NCBI GenBank assembly: GCA_964445985.1 | Contig: CAYUMU010000048.1 | Coordinates: 1 to 52,161, forward strand | Reading direction: 5' to 3' | Source of the DNA: CAYUMU01 sp964445985 | Lineage (GTDB): Bacteria; Planctomycetota; Planctomycetia; Pirellulales; S012-138 | Length of the DNA: 52,161 nucleotides | Part shown: positions 8,157 through 15,906 of the stretch, piece after piece | How positions within the stretch are numbered: position 1 is the stretch's first letter | Layout: each line of letters starts with the position of its first letter | Position numbers and translations under genes: made by a program | The notes under the pieces: generated by a model | What the model saw: only the letters and a program-made list of their open reading frames with translations | Databases searched by the model: none | What the model was told of the DNA's origin: nothing

Positions 8157-8645
8157 TTAGCGTTGCCGCAGTCGGGCGAACTTGATCTTTTCGATCAGCT
8201 TGATGGTCTTGTTGCCTTCGATATAGCCCGACACGGCCGTGATGGCCTGAATCACATTGCCGTATTGCAGGTTGTAATCGGAGTCGATTTCAACCTCGGC
8301 GCTTTCGGCCACGGAGCCAGGTCCGCGGCCGGTGCCCACGATGCCGATGATCTCGCCGCGCAAGGCGTCGAAATCGCGACCGAAGGACCGGCTGCCCACC
8401 ATGATGTTGGCCAATTCGCCATCGGGACTGGCCGTCATCCGCAGCTTGATGGGGGGCAACAGGTTGGGGTCGGGGTTGCCCGGGGACGGCGCCTGGGGCA
8501 TCTTGATGCTAAAGTCGCCTTCGACGGCCACGATCTTGAAGGTCATGATAAAAAAGATCAGCAACTGAAACACGATGTCGATCATCGGTGTCATTTGAAT
8601 ATCGATCTTATCATTGCCGGCAGATGTTGAATTTCTGATTTTCAT
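8157..8645 (-). CDS. ExbD/TolR-family biopolymer transport protein (second ExbD)
   Basis: The 162-residue protein has a short cytoplasmic N-terminus, one membrane helix and a periplasmic domain. The helix motif DIQMTPMIDIVFQLLIFF (about residues 15-32) has the proton-pathway Asp of ExbD/TolR. These proteins work with ExbB/TolQ to convert proton motive force into motion across the cell wall. The gene starts 9 bases after the other ExbD, so the two are surely co-translated; AAGG lies about 10 bases upstream of the ATG. The periplasmic part differs strongly from its neighbour, suggesting a heteromeric ExbD pair or two alternative partners. Confidence 0.92.
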   Translation of the reverse strand: MKIRNSTSAGNDKIDIQMTPMIDIVFQLLIFFIMTFKIVAVEGDFSIKMPQAPSPGNPDPNLLPPIKLRMTASPDGELANIMVGSRSFGRDFDALRGEIIGIVGTGRGPGSVAESAEVEIDSDYNLQYGNVIQAITAVSGYIEGNKTIKLIEKIKFARLRQR

Positions 8646-8654
8646 AGTATTACC

Positions 8655-9101
8655 TTAATCTGCCGAATCCTGCTTGGCGCGGAGAGCGAAGCGCTCGAAG
8701 CCGGTTTTTTGACATTCCGCGATGACTTCTTGCACCACTCCCGCCTCCGCGCGCTTGTCCGCGCGCAAAATCACCGTGACGTCGGCAGGCGAGGTTTGGG
8801 TGAGAGAAAAGAATTGCCGCTCTCGGGCTAAAGCGGTGCCAACCTGCGCGAGGGGAAAGGGCTGACCGCCCAGGAGCACGGTTTTATCCGCCGTGAGTTG
8901 GAGCGTGAGTTGGTTCTCGGGTGGAACCTCCGGAGGCTTTGCCAACTGACTGGCCGGCAATTGCACGGCCTCGTTGACTTCCGCGTCGGAAAAGTTAATC
9001 AGCACCATGAAGAACGCGATCAACTGAAACGTCATGTCGATCATCGGCGTCATGTCGCCTTCGGGCACGGCAAATTCAGAATCGTCCGCCTTCTTCACCA
9101 T
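8655..9101 (-). CDS. ExbD/TolR-family biopolymer transport protein (first ExbD)
   Basis: The 148-residue protein has the ExbD/TolR layout. An acidic N-terminus (FAVPEGD) leads into MTPMIDMTFQLIAFFMVLI, which holds the conserved membrane Asp, followed by a periplasmic region (VQLPASQLAKPPEVP...). The C-terminal half (ADVTVILRADKRAEAGVVQEVIAEC) matches the usual ExbD fold in which a Dx(R/K) strand precedes a helix. It lies between the ExbB gene (212 bases upstream) and the second ExbD (9 bases downstream). Paired ExbD genes behind one ExbB are common in planctomycetes; the partner is not a recognisable TonB here. Confidence 0.92.
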   Translation of the reverse strand: MVKKADDSEFAVPEGDMTPMIDMTFQLIAFFMVLINFSDAEVNEAVQLPASQLAKPPEVPPENQLTLQLTADKTVLLGGQPFPLAQVGTALARERQFFSLTQTSPADVTVILRADKRAEAGVVQEVIAECQKTGFERFALRAKQDSAD

Positions 9102-9313
9102 GGTTGTATTCTTTTATTGATGGTTCCGTGAACATCGCCAGAAGTTTGCCGCCGTGGGCCAAGTAAATTACCGTTTTCGCCGGGCCGCCGCGACCTTCCC
9201 TGGTGGCGGCGGCCGATCCGCGATTCCCTCCTGGGAAATGCGTCAGGCGGAACTGGGAACTTACCGCTTTATTTGTGGGCGGCGCCCCTCACGCTATGCA
9301 ATCGATCTACCTG

Positions 9314-10171
9314 TTATTTCTTGACGCCGACAGCCTCGAACCGGCTCATCAGACCTTCGCTGAGAATTCCCACTTCCAGCATCAAACGCTGCATGCGATT
9401 CTTGAGGATGCTGAAAGCCGCGATCGCGGGGATCGCAATGGCCAAGCCCAGCAAGGTGGTGACAAGCGCGGTGGAAATACCTTCGGCCAACTTGGCGGGG
9501 CTCGGCGCCCCCGTGGCGTTAACCAGCACGCTAAAGGATCGGATCATGCCGTCCACCGTGCCGAACAGGCCCACCATGGGCGCGATCGAGCCGATCAAGG
9601 CCAGGTAGCTCAGGCGGTGCTGGATTTTCATGTTCTCATCTTCGCCCACTTCTTGCATCGATTCCAAGGCCTTCGCGTAGCCGCTGGAGAGCTTGGCCAA
9701 GCCGGCCGAAAGCACCTGGCCCAGCACCGATTCATCCGTCTTGGCCATTTCGTAGGCTTCTTGGTAGCGCTTTTCATTGAGTTGCGCTTCAAACGCCTCC
9801 ACCAACTCGATGGGAGCGACATTTGGCCGCCGGGCCGTTAGCATATTCATCACCAGCAAGGCAACGAACGTGAAGGAAAGCCCGAGAAACACGACCGTGT
9901 ACTCAATGCCCAGTGCGTTATAGAGCCAGCTCAATGTGCTTTGAGTTTGGGGAGGCGTTTCGGCATTGCCGGCCGCCGGCGCGGCGGCTCCACCGTTGGC
10001 CGGGGGCGGCGCGGCTCCTCCCGCCGGCGGGGCGGCATTCTCATCGAACTGAGCCACGGCCAGCGGGCTATCGAACAGCGTGACCGCGCCAAAGGCGGCG
10101 GAGAAGGCGAACGCAACCGCCAGGAACCACAGCCTGCTTTTCCGGCCGGCGTTCATAGATTGAAACAACAT
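9314..10171 (-). CDS. MotA/TolQ/ExbB proton channel family protein
   Basis: I chose ATG 10171, which has GGAG eight bases upstream, giving 285 residues. It begins with a signal-like segment (about 1-41, ending LAVAQ), followed by an Ala/Pro/Gly-rich linker and then the ExbB core. The two conserved helices are visible: IGSIAPMVGLFGTVDGMI and STALVTTLLGLAIAIPAIAAF, containing the Thr residues that line the proton path. A cleavable N-terminal extension before the first ExbB helix is typical of planctomycete and Bacteroidetes-type ExbB. It forms the motor with the two ExbD proteins encoded downstream. Confidence 0.93.
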   Translation of the reverse strand: MLFQSMNAGRKSRLWFLAVAFAFSAAFGAVTLFDSPLAVAQFDENAAPPAGGAAPPPANGGAAAPAAGNAETPPQTQSTLSWLYNALGIEYTVVFLGLSFTFVALLVMNMLTARRPNVAPIELVEAFEAQLNEKRYQEAYEMAKTDESVLGQVLSAGLAKLSSGYAKALESMQEVGEDENMKIQHRLSYLALIGSIAPMVGLFGTVDGMIRSFSVLVNATGAPSPAKLAEGISTALVTTLLGLAIAIPAIAAFSILKNRMQRLMLEVGILSEGLMSRFEAVGVKK

Positions 10172-10783
10172 GGAAGAATCTCCAGAGGGCAAATGCCAGA
10201 GTAAGGTGGGATGCGGCCGTTGTTCGCGCCCAAAATCAAAGCACGCAAGCGCACCGATCAAAGTGCGTTCGGCGAGGAAACTTCAAGTGTAATTGGCCCT
10301 CAAGGGCTCGTAAAGTTGCAGAGCCAATTTATAACTTCCCGTTTTGGGATTGAACAACACTAAGCTGTTATCGTAAGTCTTTGGCGGCTACTCCTGACAA
10401 ATGATGAAGCGCCATTAGAGCGTGTGACCTTCAGGGTTTTCCGGCGGTGTCGCTGCGCTCAACCGCCGGCTACGGGCTGCGAACCCCTTCGGGGTTAAAT
10501 ATGCATGAGGCGCGTCTGCTCTCATTCAGGTCGGCCCTATTGATAGGAGATGATGATATACAACTGAGAGACATAACACTTGCCCGCCATGCTTATCGAG
10601 GAAATGGGGAAGTTATTCTTCGGCCGCCGCACATTGCCTGTCGCATTGGGCCTGTCGCATTGGGCCTGCTGCCGCATCCACGTCCACCCTCTCTTCTTGA
10701 TTCGCGATTCTAGCCTCGATCTATTTCCCGCGACCTCGGAAAACCAACGAACCACTCATTCGTGTTCACGAACAAACGGGGGG
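10172..10783. other. Intergenic region inside the Exb/TPR locus
   Basis: These 612 bases separate the smaller TPR-like gene from exbB. I see no gene. The stretch holds a palindromic repeat element (10437-10499), a 14-bp tandem duplication at 10637-10664 (CCTGTCGCATTGGG twice) and presumably a promoter for exbB. The repeat suggests that exbB may be transcribed separately from the upstream TPR genes. Confidence 0.6.
10437..10499. repeat. Dispersed palindromic repeat element, copy A
   Basis: Bases 10437-10472 contain a near-palindrome with arms CCGGCGGT/ACCGCCGG, followed by a second hairpin AACCCC-TTC-GGGGTT at 10482-10496. The reverse complement of the same composite occurs at 21208-21269 with only a few changes in the core. 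It resembles REP-like intergenic elements; no coding potential is inferred. Confidence 0.8.
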
Positions 10784-11839
10784 CTAGTCCTTCGATGCCC
10801 AGGGGCTGTTGCTGTAGCGACGCGCCAACTCGTCTTTGGCCTGCACCCCCAGCTCCGGCTTTTCCATCGTCTTCCAGAGTTGGCTCAGTTGGTAGAGCGC
10901 TTCGGCGTGGTACTTGGGAAACGATGGGTACAGCACATCCACCTTCAAGAAGCACATGAAGGCTTCCTTGGGCTGCGGCGGCGACGCTTTCAGGAAGCAG
11001 TTGCCCTGGGCCGTGAAGGCGGCCGCGTGCAGTTCCGCCTGTTCGGGCGTGGCCTTGGCGATGACGTCTTGCACCAGCTTGATGCCATCGACGGCTTTGC
11101 CCGTCTCGGCCAGACAGGCCGCCTTGCCCACCGTGGCGGCAAGCCGCTGGGAATCGACCTGCGGGCCGGTTTGACTGCCGGCAGCCTGCAAGGCTTTTTC
11201 GTAGGCCGAGAGGGCCTCGGCGAATTTGTTCTGTTGTTGCAGTGCCCGACCGCGGGCGATGGCCCCCTTCATTTGAAAATCGACCCAGGGGGCGCTTTCC
11301 AGCTTGGCGTACTGTTGCACGGCCAGGTCGGCCTTGTCACCTGCCAGCAACAGGTCGCCCATCACTTCCGAGGCTTCGAAAAGATGCCAACTGCCGGGGT
11401 TCTTGGTGACGAAATCATACATTTGGCGGCCGGCTTCTTGCACTTGGTCCGGAGTGCTGGCCAGGCGGGCGGCCGTGAGTGCTTTGAAGAAATCGATCTC
11501 TTGCTTGACCTCAATGCCCGACACATTGGCGGGGTCGAGCGAGGCGTTCTCCAATTGGGTTTTGGCGGCGTCGAAATTTCCGTTGAGGATGGAGGAACGC
11601 ACGATTCGCAATTGCAGTGGCTCGCCGTCGTAGGCGATCGATTCCACCGTGTTGACCGGGATGGCCAGCGACTCGTTCTTGAGCGTGGTGACGGTGATCT
11701 CGGTGCTGGTGATTTTGTCGAGAGTTTTGCCGCTGACCGTTTCGCCGCTTAGCAATTTCACCGCCACGACCGCCCAAGCGGTGTTGGCGGGAATCAACAC
11801 AGCCAAGGCCAAGGCAAACAACACACGATAACGAAGCAT
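10784..11839 (-). CDS. Secreted TPR-like protein of the Exb locus (351 aa)
   Basis: ATG 11839 is preceded by AGGAG at a good distance and opens a clear signal peptide (MLRYRVLFALALAVLIPANTA). The mature part starts with a small beta-rich segment (VKLLSGETVSGKTLDKITSTEITV), then alpha-helical repeats resembling tetratricopeptide units over about residues 70-345 (for example GNFDAAKTQLENA, NKFAEALSAYEKAL, LYQLSQLWKTMEKPEL). It is probably a periplasmic scaffold. It lies 111 bases downstream of a larger TPR-like gene and upstream of exbB-exbD-exbD, suggesting that it works with that motor. The exact function is unknown. Confidence 0.8.
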   Translation of the reverse strand: MLRYRVLFALALAVLIPANTAWAVVAVKLLSGETVSGKTLDKITSTEITVTTLKNESLAIPVNTVESIAYDGEPLQLRIVRSSILNGNFDAAKTQLENASLDPANVSGIEVKQEIDFFKALTAARLASTPDQVQEAGRQMYDFVTKNPGSWHLFEASEVMGDLLLAGDKADLAVQQYAKLESAPWVDFQMKGAIARGRALQQQNKFAEALSAYEKALQAAGSQTGPQVDSQRLAATVGKAACLAETGKAVDGIKLVQDVIAKATPEQAELHAAAFTAQGNCFLKASPPQPKEAFMCFLKVDVLYPSFPKYHAEALYQLSQLWKTMEKPELGVQAKDELARRYSNSPWASKD

Positions 11840-11950
11840 GGAGACGACTCCTGGTAATGACGAGTGATTGGGAAGCCGCGGAGCGAGCGGCCGCGGATCT
11901 GCCCCACCCCTTTGATGCTGGCGGGGGGCAGACGACGCTCGCAACGCGAG

Positions 11951-14900
11951 TTACTTGCTGGCACTTGCCTGGGTGGTGACCTGTTTCAGCGACTCCAGTC
12001 CTCGGGCTTGCTCTCCCAGCGCTGACTGAATGGTTTTCAACAAGCGGTCGTACTTGGCGTACGACTCGTCCCCGCCCATCTTGGGATCAAAACGATGGAT
12101 AATGCTGATATCGAACTTGGCCTGATTGAGCCCTTTGGTTTTTTCCGCCCCGGTCTTGCTCATGGCCTCTTTGAGCCGGCATTCCGCCAGGTTGAGGCGG
12201 GCCTCATGGTAGGTGTTGATCAGGTCGGGGTTGCTTTGCACCAAGGTGGCCATTTGCCCCCACCCCCAAATCACCTGAACGCCGGCCTTATCGCGCCAGC
12301 CCATCAGGGCAAATTGGTAGAACTTGGGATCTTTTTGGTGCTCGGCCCATTCCTGGAAGGTGTAGGCGGCTTCGATTTGAGCTTCGAGCAACTTGTTGTT
12401 CTGGCTGAGAATGTCGATCAACTGGTTGACGGCTTCTTTATAGTTGCCCAGGCGACGCTCGCATTTGGAAAGCCGGACCTTGATGCCGAGGTCGGCCTTT
12501 GCGGGCTTGTCGGCCGCGGGCATGGCGAGCAGTTTCTCATAGACCTTCTTGGCCCGCTGGTAGTAGTCCTTGGCTTCGGCGGAGCTTTGGCCCGGGCGGT
12601 CGATGCCCGAGCCAATGCGAAACAGCGTTTCGGCCACCCAGCTCAACGAGTTGAACTTGGCGCCATCGGCACTGTTGGCGATGCGATCCAGGAACACGCC
12701 GAAAGCCGACGTTAGCTTTTTGATCTTTTCGGGATCGACTTCCGCCTTGATCTGCTCTTCGACGGCCTGGCCCAATTGAATGTAAAACGCCATCAGCAGG
12801 GCCTGACCATTGGGATTGTCTTTGACGGATTCTTCAAAAGCGCCCATGGCAGCCTGAGCGTTATCCATCTGCTGGTCAGCGACGTAGGCCCGCAGCAAAA
12901 TCTTGTAGGCTTCGGTGGGGAAGTTGGCCCGGGTTGCCGTGATGGGGTCTTTTTTGTCCAACAGCTCTTTTACGCCGTTTTTCGTCTCCAGCACGGCGAG
13001 GGCCTCGGTGGCACGGCCGTCGTTGACATAGATTTGGGCCAGCGACAGCTCGGCGGCCAATTGATCGTAGGCAAGCGCTAGCTCAGCGCGTTTCCGCATC
13101 GCGTCGACGCCGGCCTTGAGCCGCTTTTCGGCCTCGTTCTTGAGCGAGTCGAGCTCTTCCTGGGGAGGCTTCGGCTCATTGCCCCGCGCGGTCAGATAGC
13201 TGGCCCACAGGGCCTGGCCCGCCTGCAGATCGGCATCGGCCCGGCGCGGCGAATCAGGACTGATGTTCGAAAGGTACTCGGCGGCCCGCGTCAAATTCTG
13301 CTCCTTGATGGCGATCTGGCCCATGGTCATCCAGGCTTCGTCGGCTTCGGGCTCGCCCTTCCAGGTCTTGGTGATCAGTTCGGCCACGCGAACCATTTGC
13401 GCGGCGTCCCACTCGCGATTGCTGGGGCTCGAGTTGTTGTAGTTGGCCAGGTAGGCGGCCAAGGCAATTTTGGCCCCGTGCCGGGCGCCGGCGCTCTTGG
13501 GGTAGTTCTTGGCCAGGAACTCGCCCATGATGGCGGCTTCGTGATACTTGGCCGAGGTGTAGTACAAGAACGCCAGGAAATAGCGGACCACGTTGACGTC
13601 GTCCAGCGTGGTTTCTTTATCCAGATCTTTGAGCGGGATCGCGTACTGGAAGAATTTGATCGCATTGGCCAGGGCCTGATCTCGTTCTTGCGTGAGGTCG
13701 GTCACCAGCTTTTTATCCGCTTTGTCGCCCTTGGCTAACTCGGCGGACAACTGCTGCGCTTTCGCCTGGTACAGGTCGAGCGATTGCTTGCCGTTATCGC
13801 GGGCCTCGACAAACGTTTTGGGGAGGGCGTTTTGATCGATCTGCCGGTACTGCGACAGCATCTCCTTGGCTTGCTTCTGGAATTCGCCGAAATGATCGGC
13901 CACCACGCTGATGTGCCTCACCACCTGGGCCGGGTACTTCTTGGCCTCGTTCTTTTTGGCGGCGTCGGCGCTGTTCTCGTCACGCAGCTTCATTTCGTGA
14001 TAGGCCAGGGCCGTGAAGTAGCGGATGCCCAAACCTTCGGCGGAACGCTCCAGGTCGGGCCGGGCATTCTTCACCCATTCGTCGCCGCGACGGGCCACTT
14101 CTTCGTATTTTTTCTGCTCGGGCAGCATCCAGGCCTCGAGCGCCAGGCGGAGGGCCTTGGCCTTGAGGTTCTGGAACGGAGCCGGTTCGTCGGGCTGAAC
14201 CAACAGCTCTTCGTAGATGCCCAGAGCCCGGCGAATATCGCCCATATCCTGCAAGCAGCGGGCTTCGAGCATACCGGCGTATAGCCCGGCAAATCGCTTG
14301 CGCCAGTCCACATATACTTTGTGGAAACGGTCGGCCGCCAGCTTCAGCGTGTCCTTGTATTCTTTCGAATCGGGCGGATAGGCCTTGGCCGACTCGTTCA
14401 CCGCCACGCCCGCGAAGATGGAGGCTTGAATGAAATCGGTCACGGCCTGGTTGCGAGCCTCGATCTGGGCCGTTTCCTTGGGATCAATGAACTTGGGGAA
14501 GGCTTTCCATTTGGCGTCGAATTCATTGGCCGCGCTATCAAAGGTTTTGATGGCCTGGGCGAACAGATCCTTGGACTTGGCCAGCAGTTCATCGGGGTTT
14601 TCGTTGGCCGCGGGCTGCTTCGATTTTTCGAGGTAGGCCCGGGCTTCTTCGACCATCACGTTGCCCAATTGCAACTGGGCCGAGCCCAGCAGCACATGCT
14701 GCGAGTTCTTGGTGATGAACTCTTGAAACATGGCGCGAGCCTGCCCCAGCTCTTTCAACCGGGTGTTGATGTCGCGCTGGGTCTTGGAGCTATCGACCAG
14801 CGTGCGGCCTTGCTCGTAGGGGATGAGCTGCTTGGTTTCAGCAGGGATCGCAGGATTGGACCGCAAATCTTCCAGGTACATATTGGCGATGTCGAACAGG

Positions 14901-15025
14901 CCTCGCCCTCGCAAGCCTTCCAAAAAGGGCGTCACCGGTTCGGCCGCCGAGAGCCCACCCGTCGTGAGACTGAGCACTCCCCAGACGGCGAGCATCAAAC
15001 CCAAGCTCTGCTTGCGATTCTTCAT
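11951..15025 (-). CDS. Large secreted TPR-repeat protein of the Exb locus (1,024 aa)
   Basis: I chose ATG 15025, which opens a signal peptide (MKNRKQSLGLMLAVWGVLSL, cleavage near LSAAEP). The mature protein is almost entirely helical with many degenerate tetratricopeptide-like units: QFITKNSQHVLLGSAQLQLG-type helices early, LGIYEELLVQPDEPAPFQNL near residue 280, KYHEAAIMGEFLAKNYPKSA near 530, and NLTRAAEYLSNISPDSPRRA near 620. Such solenoids usually mediate protein assembly, as in outer-membrane machinery. It is the first gene of the apparent TPR-TPR-ExbB-ExbD-ExbD locus. The substrate is not predictable from sequence. Confidence 0.82.
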   Translation of the reverse strand: MKNRKQSLGLMLAVWGVLSLTTGGLSAAEPVTPFLEGLRGRGLFDIANMYLEDLRSNPAIPAETKQLIPYEQGRTLVDSSKTQRDINTRLKELGQARAMFQEFITKNSQHVLLGSAQLQLGNVMVEEARAYLEKSKQPAANENPDELLAKSKDLFAQAIKTFDSAANEFDAKWKAFPKFIDPKETAQIEARNQAVTDFIQASIFAGVAVNESAKAYPPDSKEYKDTLKLAADRFHKVYVDWRKRFAGLYAGMLEARCLQDMGDIRRALGIYEELLVQPDEPAPFQNLKAKALRLALEAWMLPEQKKYEEVARRGDEWVKNARPDLERSAEGLGIRYFTALAYHEMKLRDENSADAAKKNEAKKYPAQVVRHISVVADHFGEFQKQAKEMLSQYRQIDQNALPKTFVEARDNGKQSLDLYQAKAQQLSAELAKGDKADKKLVTDLTQERDQALANAIKFFQYAIPLKDLDKETTLDDVNVVRYFLAFLYYTSAKYHEAAIMGEFLAKNYPKSAGARHGAKIALAAYLANYNNSSPSNREWDAAQMVRVAELITKTWKGEPEADEAWMTMGQIAIKEQNLTRAAEYLSNISPDSPRRADADLQAGQALWASYLTARGNEPKPPQEELDSLKNEAEKRLKAGVDAMRKRAELALAYDQLAAELSLAQIYVNDGRATEALAVLETKNGVKELLDKKDPITATRANFPTEAYKILLRAYVADQQMDNAQAAMGAFEESVKDNPNGQALLMAFYIQLGQAVEEQIKAEVDPEKIKKLTSAFGVFLDRIANSADGAKFNSLSWVAETLFRIGSGIDRPGQSSAEAKDYYQRAKKVYEKLLAMPAADKPAKADLGIKVRLSKCERRLGNYKEAVNQLIDILSQNNKLLEAQIEAAYTFQEWAEHQKDPKFYQFALMGWRDKAGVQVIWGWGQMATLVQSNPDLINTYHEARLNLAECRLKEAMSKTGAEKTKGLNQAKFDISIIHRFDPKMGGDESYAKYDRLLKTIQSALGEQARGLESLKQVTTQASASK

Positions 15026-15457
15026 GCTGTGCGATCCTCGTATCGGTGTTTGATTTAACGTCGGAACGGGGGGCAAAGGCTCTGAACAAGGCAAAACATC
15101 GACCGTGTATAGCAAGCTCGGGGAATTTGCCTCTATGCCCAGCCAGGCCATTGCACCTGCGTGCCTTGCACAAAACAACGCTGTCCGACGGCGTGGTTCC
15201 TGCAATAGGAATTACGGCTGGCAATCGGTTCCGGATCGATCGCCGCGCCGGGCGGTTTGAGATCGCACCGCCCTCGAATGAGGGCAGGTTGACCGCGAAG
15301 CCACCAGGAGAAACTTGTGGAAGATTTCCTCATTCCAACTTAAAGGGTCTCGCCGTCCGAGGCAAGTAAATGGCGCGGTTGTCATTAACTTTCTCTACCG
15401 AAATGGTGGAAATTATTCCACAAATGCAGAAAAAAGGTTCGTTGACTTGGCATTTAT

Positions 15458-15657
15458 GCCCGAAAGCCCGAAAGCCCGTATGCCCGAAAGCCCGTATGCC
15501 CGAAAGCCCGCATGCCCGGAAGCCCGAATGCCCGGAAGCCTGTATGCCTGTATGCCCGTATGCCCGTATGCCCGAAAGCCCGCATGCCCGAAAGCCCGCA
15601 TGCCCGAAAGCCCGTATGCCCGAAAGCCCGCATGCCTGCATGCCCGTATGCCCGGAA
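15458..15657. repeat. Octanucleotide tandem array, about 25 units of GCCCGNAN-type
   Basis: Twenty-five contiguous 8-bp units run without a break. Most are GCCCGAAA, GCCCGTAT or GCCCGCAT, with GCCCGGAA, GCCCGAAT, GCCTGTAT and GCCTGCAT variants. A partial degenerate unit follows. Units often alternate AAA with TAT/CAT, giving a 16-bp higher-order period. Every unit keeps GCC at positions 1-3 and G at position 5; only positions 4 and 6-8 vary. It is an intergenic minisatellite. Confidence 0.95.
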
Positions 15658-15752
15658 GCCTGGCGCCTGATGGTCAAGATTGCCCCTGCTGGCTTGTTAC
15701 TAACCAGGGCGGGGGGTTGGTCTTTTGATTTGCTTTGGGTTGGCGCGGATTC

Positions 15753-15769
15753 ACGGGCGGGACGCCCGT
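15753..15769. repeat. Short palindrome ACGGGCG-GGA-CGCCCGT
   Basis: A perfect 7-bp inverted repeat with a 3-base loop. It is part of a pair of hairpins located 3' of the RNase R gene. Confidence 0.6.
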
Positions 15770-15780
15770 TTGATAGGAGC

Positions 15781-15810
15781 AGGGAAGCCCGATTGGTTTC
15801 GGGCTTCCCT
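15781..15810 (-). terminator. 12-bp hairpin 3' of RNase R
   Basis: A perfect 12-bp inverted repeat (AGGGAAGCCCGA / TCGGGCTTCCCT) with a 6-base loop lies about 100 bases beyond the RNase R stop. No T-run follows on the minus strand, so termination or mRNA-end protection is possible but unproven. Confidence 0.4.
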
Positions 15811-15906
15811 ACCCCGATCGAAGACTCCGCCGCAACGTCGTTTCGTCAATCTGACTGGCGGCGTGGTTCGGCTTCCGGCTCAAGGGCCGCCTCGACGAGG
15901 CTGGCC

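Larger units (their letters stand above)
15026..15906. other. Repeat-rich intergenic region between the TPR gene and RNase R
   Basis: These 881 bases hold no convincing gene. They should contain the promoter of the TPR/Exb locus (reading left from about 15100). They also hold the octanucleotide array at 15458-15657 and hairpins at 15753-15769 and 15781-15810. Long open frames cross the array on both strands only because an 8-bp unit without stops stays open in several frames. Confidence 0.7.

Noticed and set aside
7538..8185. A 215-codon plus-strand frame in the MFS-ExbD gap
   Set aside because: It overlaps the starts or ends of two real genes and has a random, Arg/Gly-rich translation.
10580..11752. 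A 390-codon plus-strand frame
   Set aside because: It is antisense to the 351-residue TPR-like gene, which has a signal peptide and ribosome site; the plus-strand product has neither.
15458..15657. CRISPR array
   Set aside because: The units are 8 bp and contiguous, with no unique spacers and no cas genes in the window.
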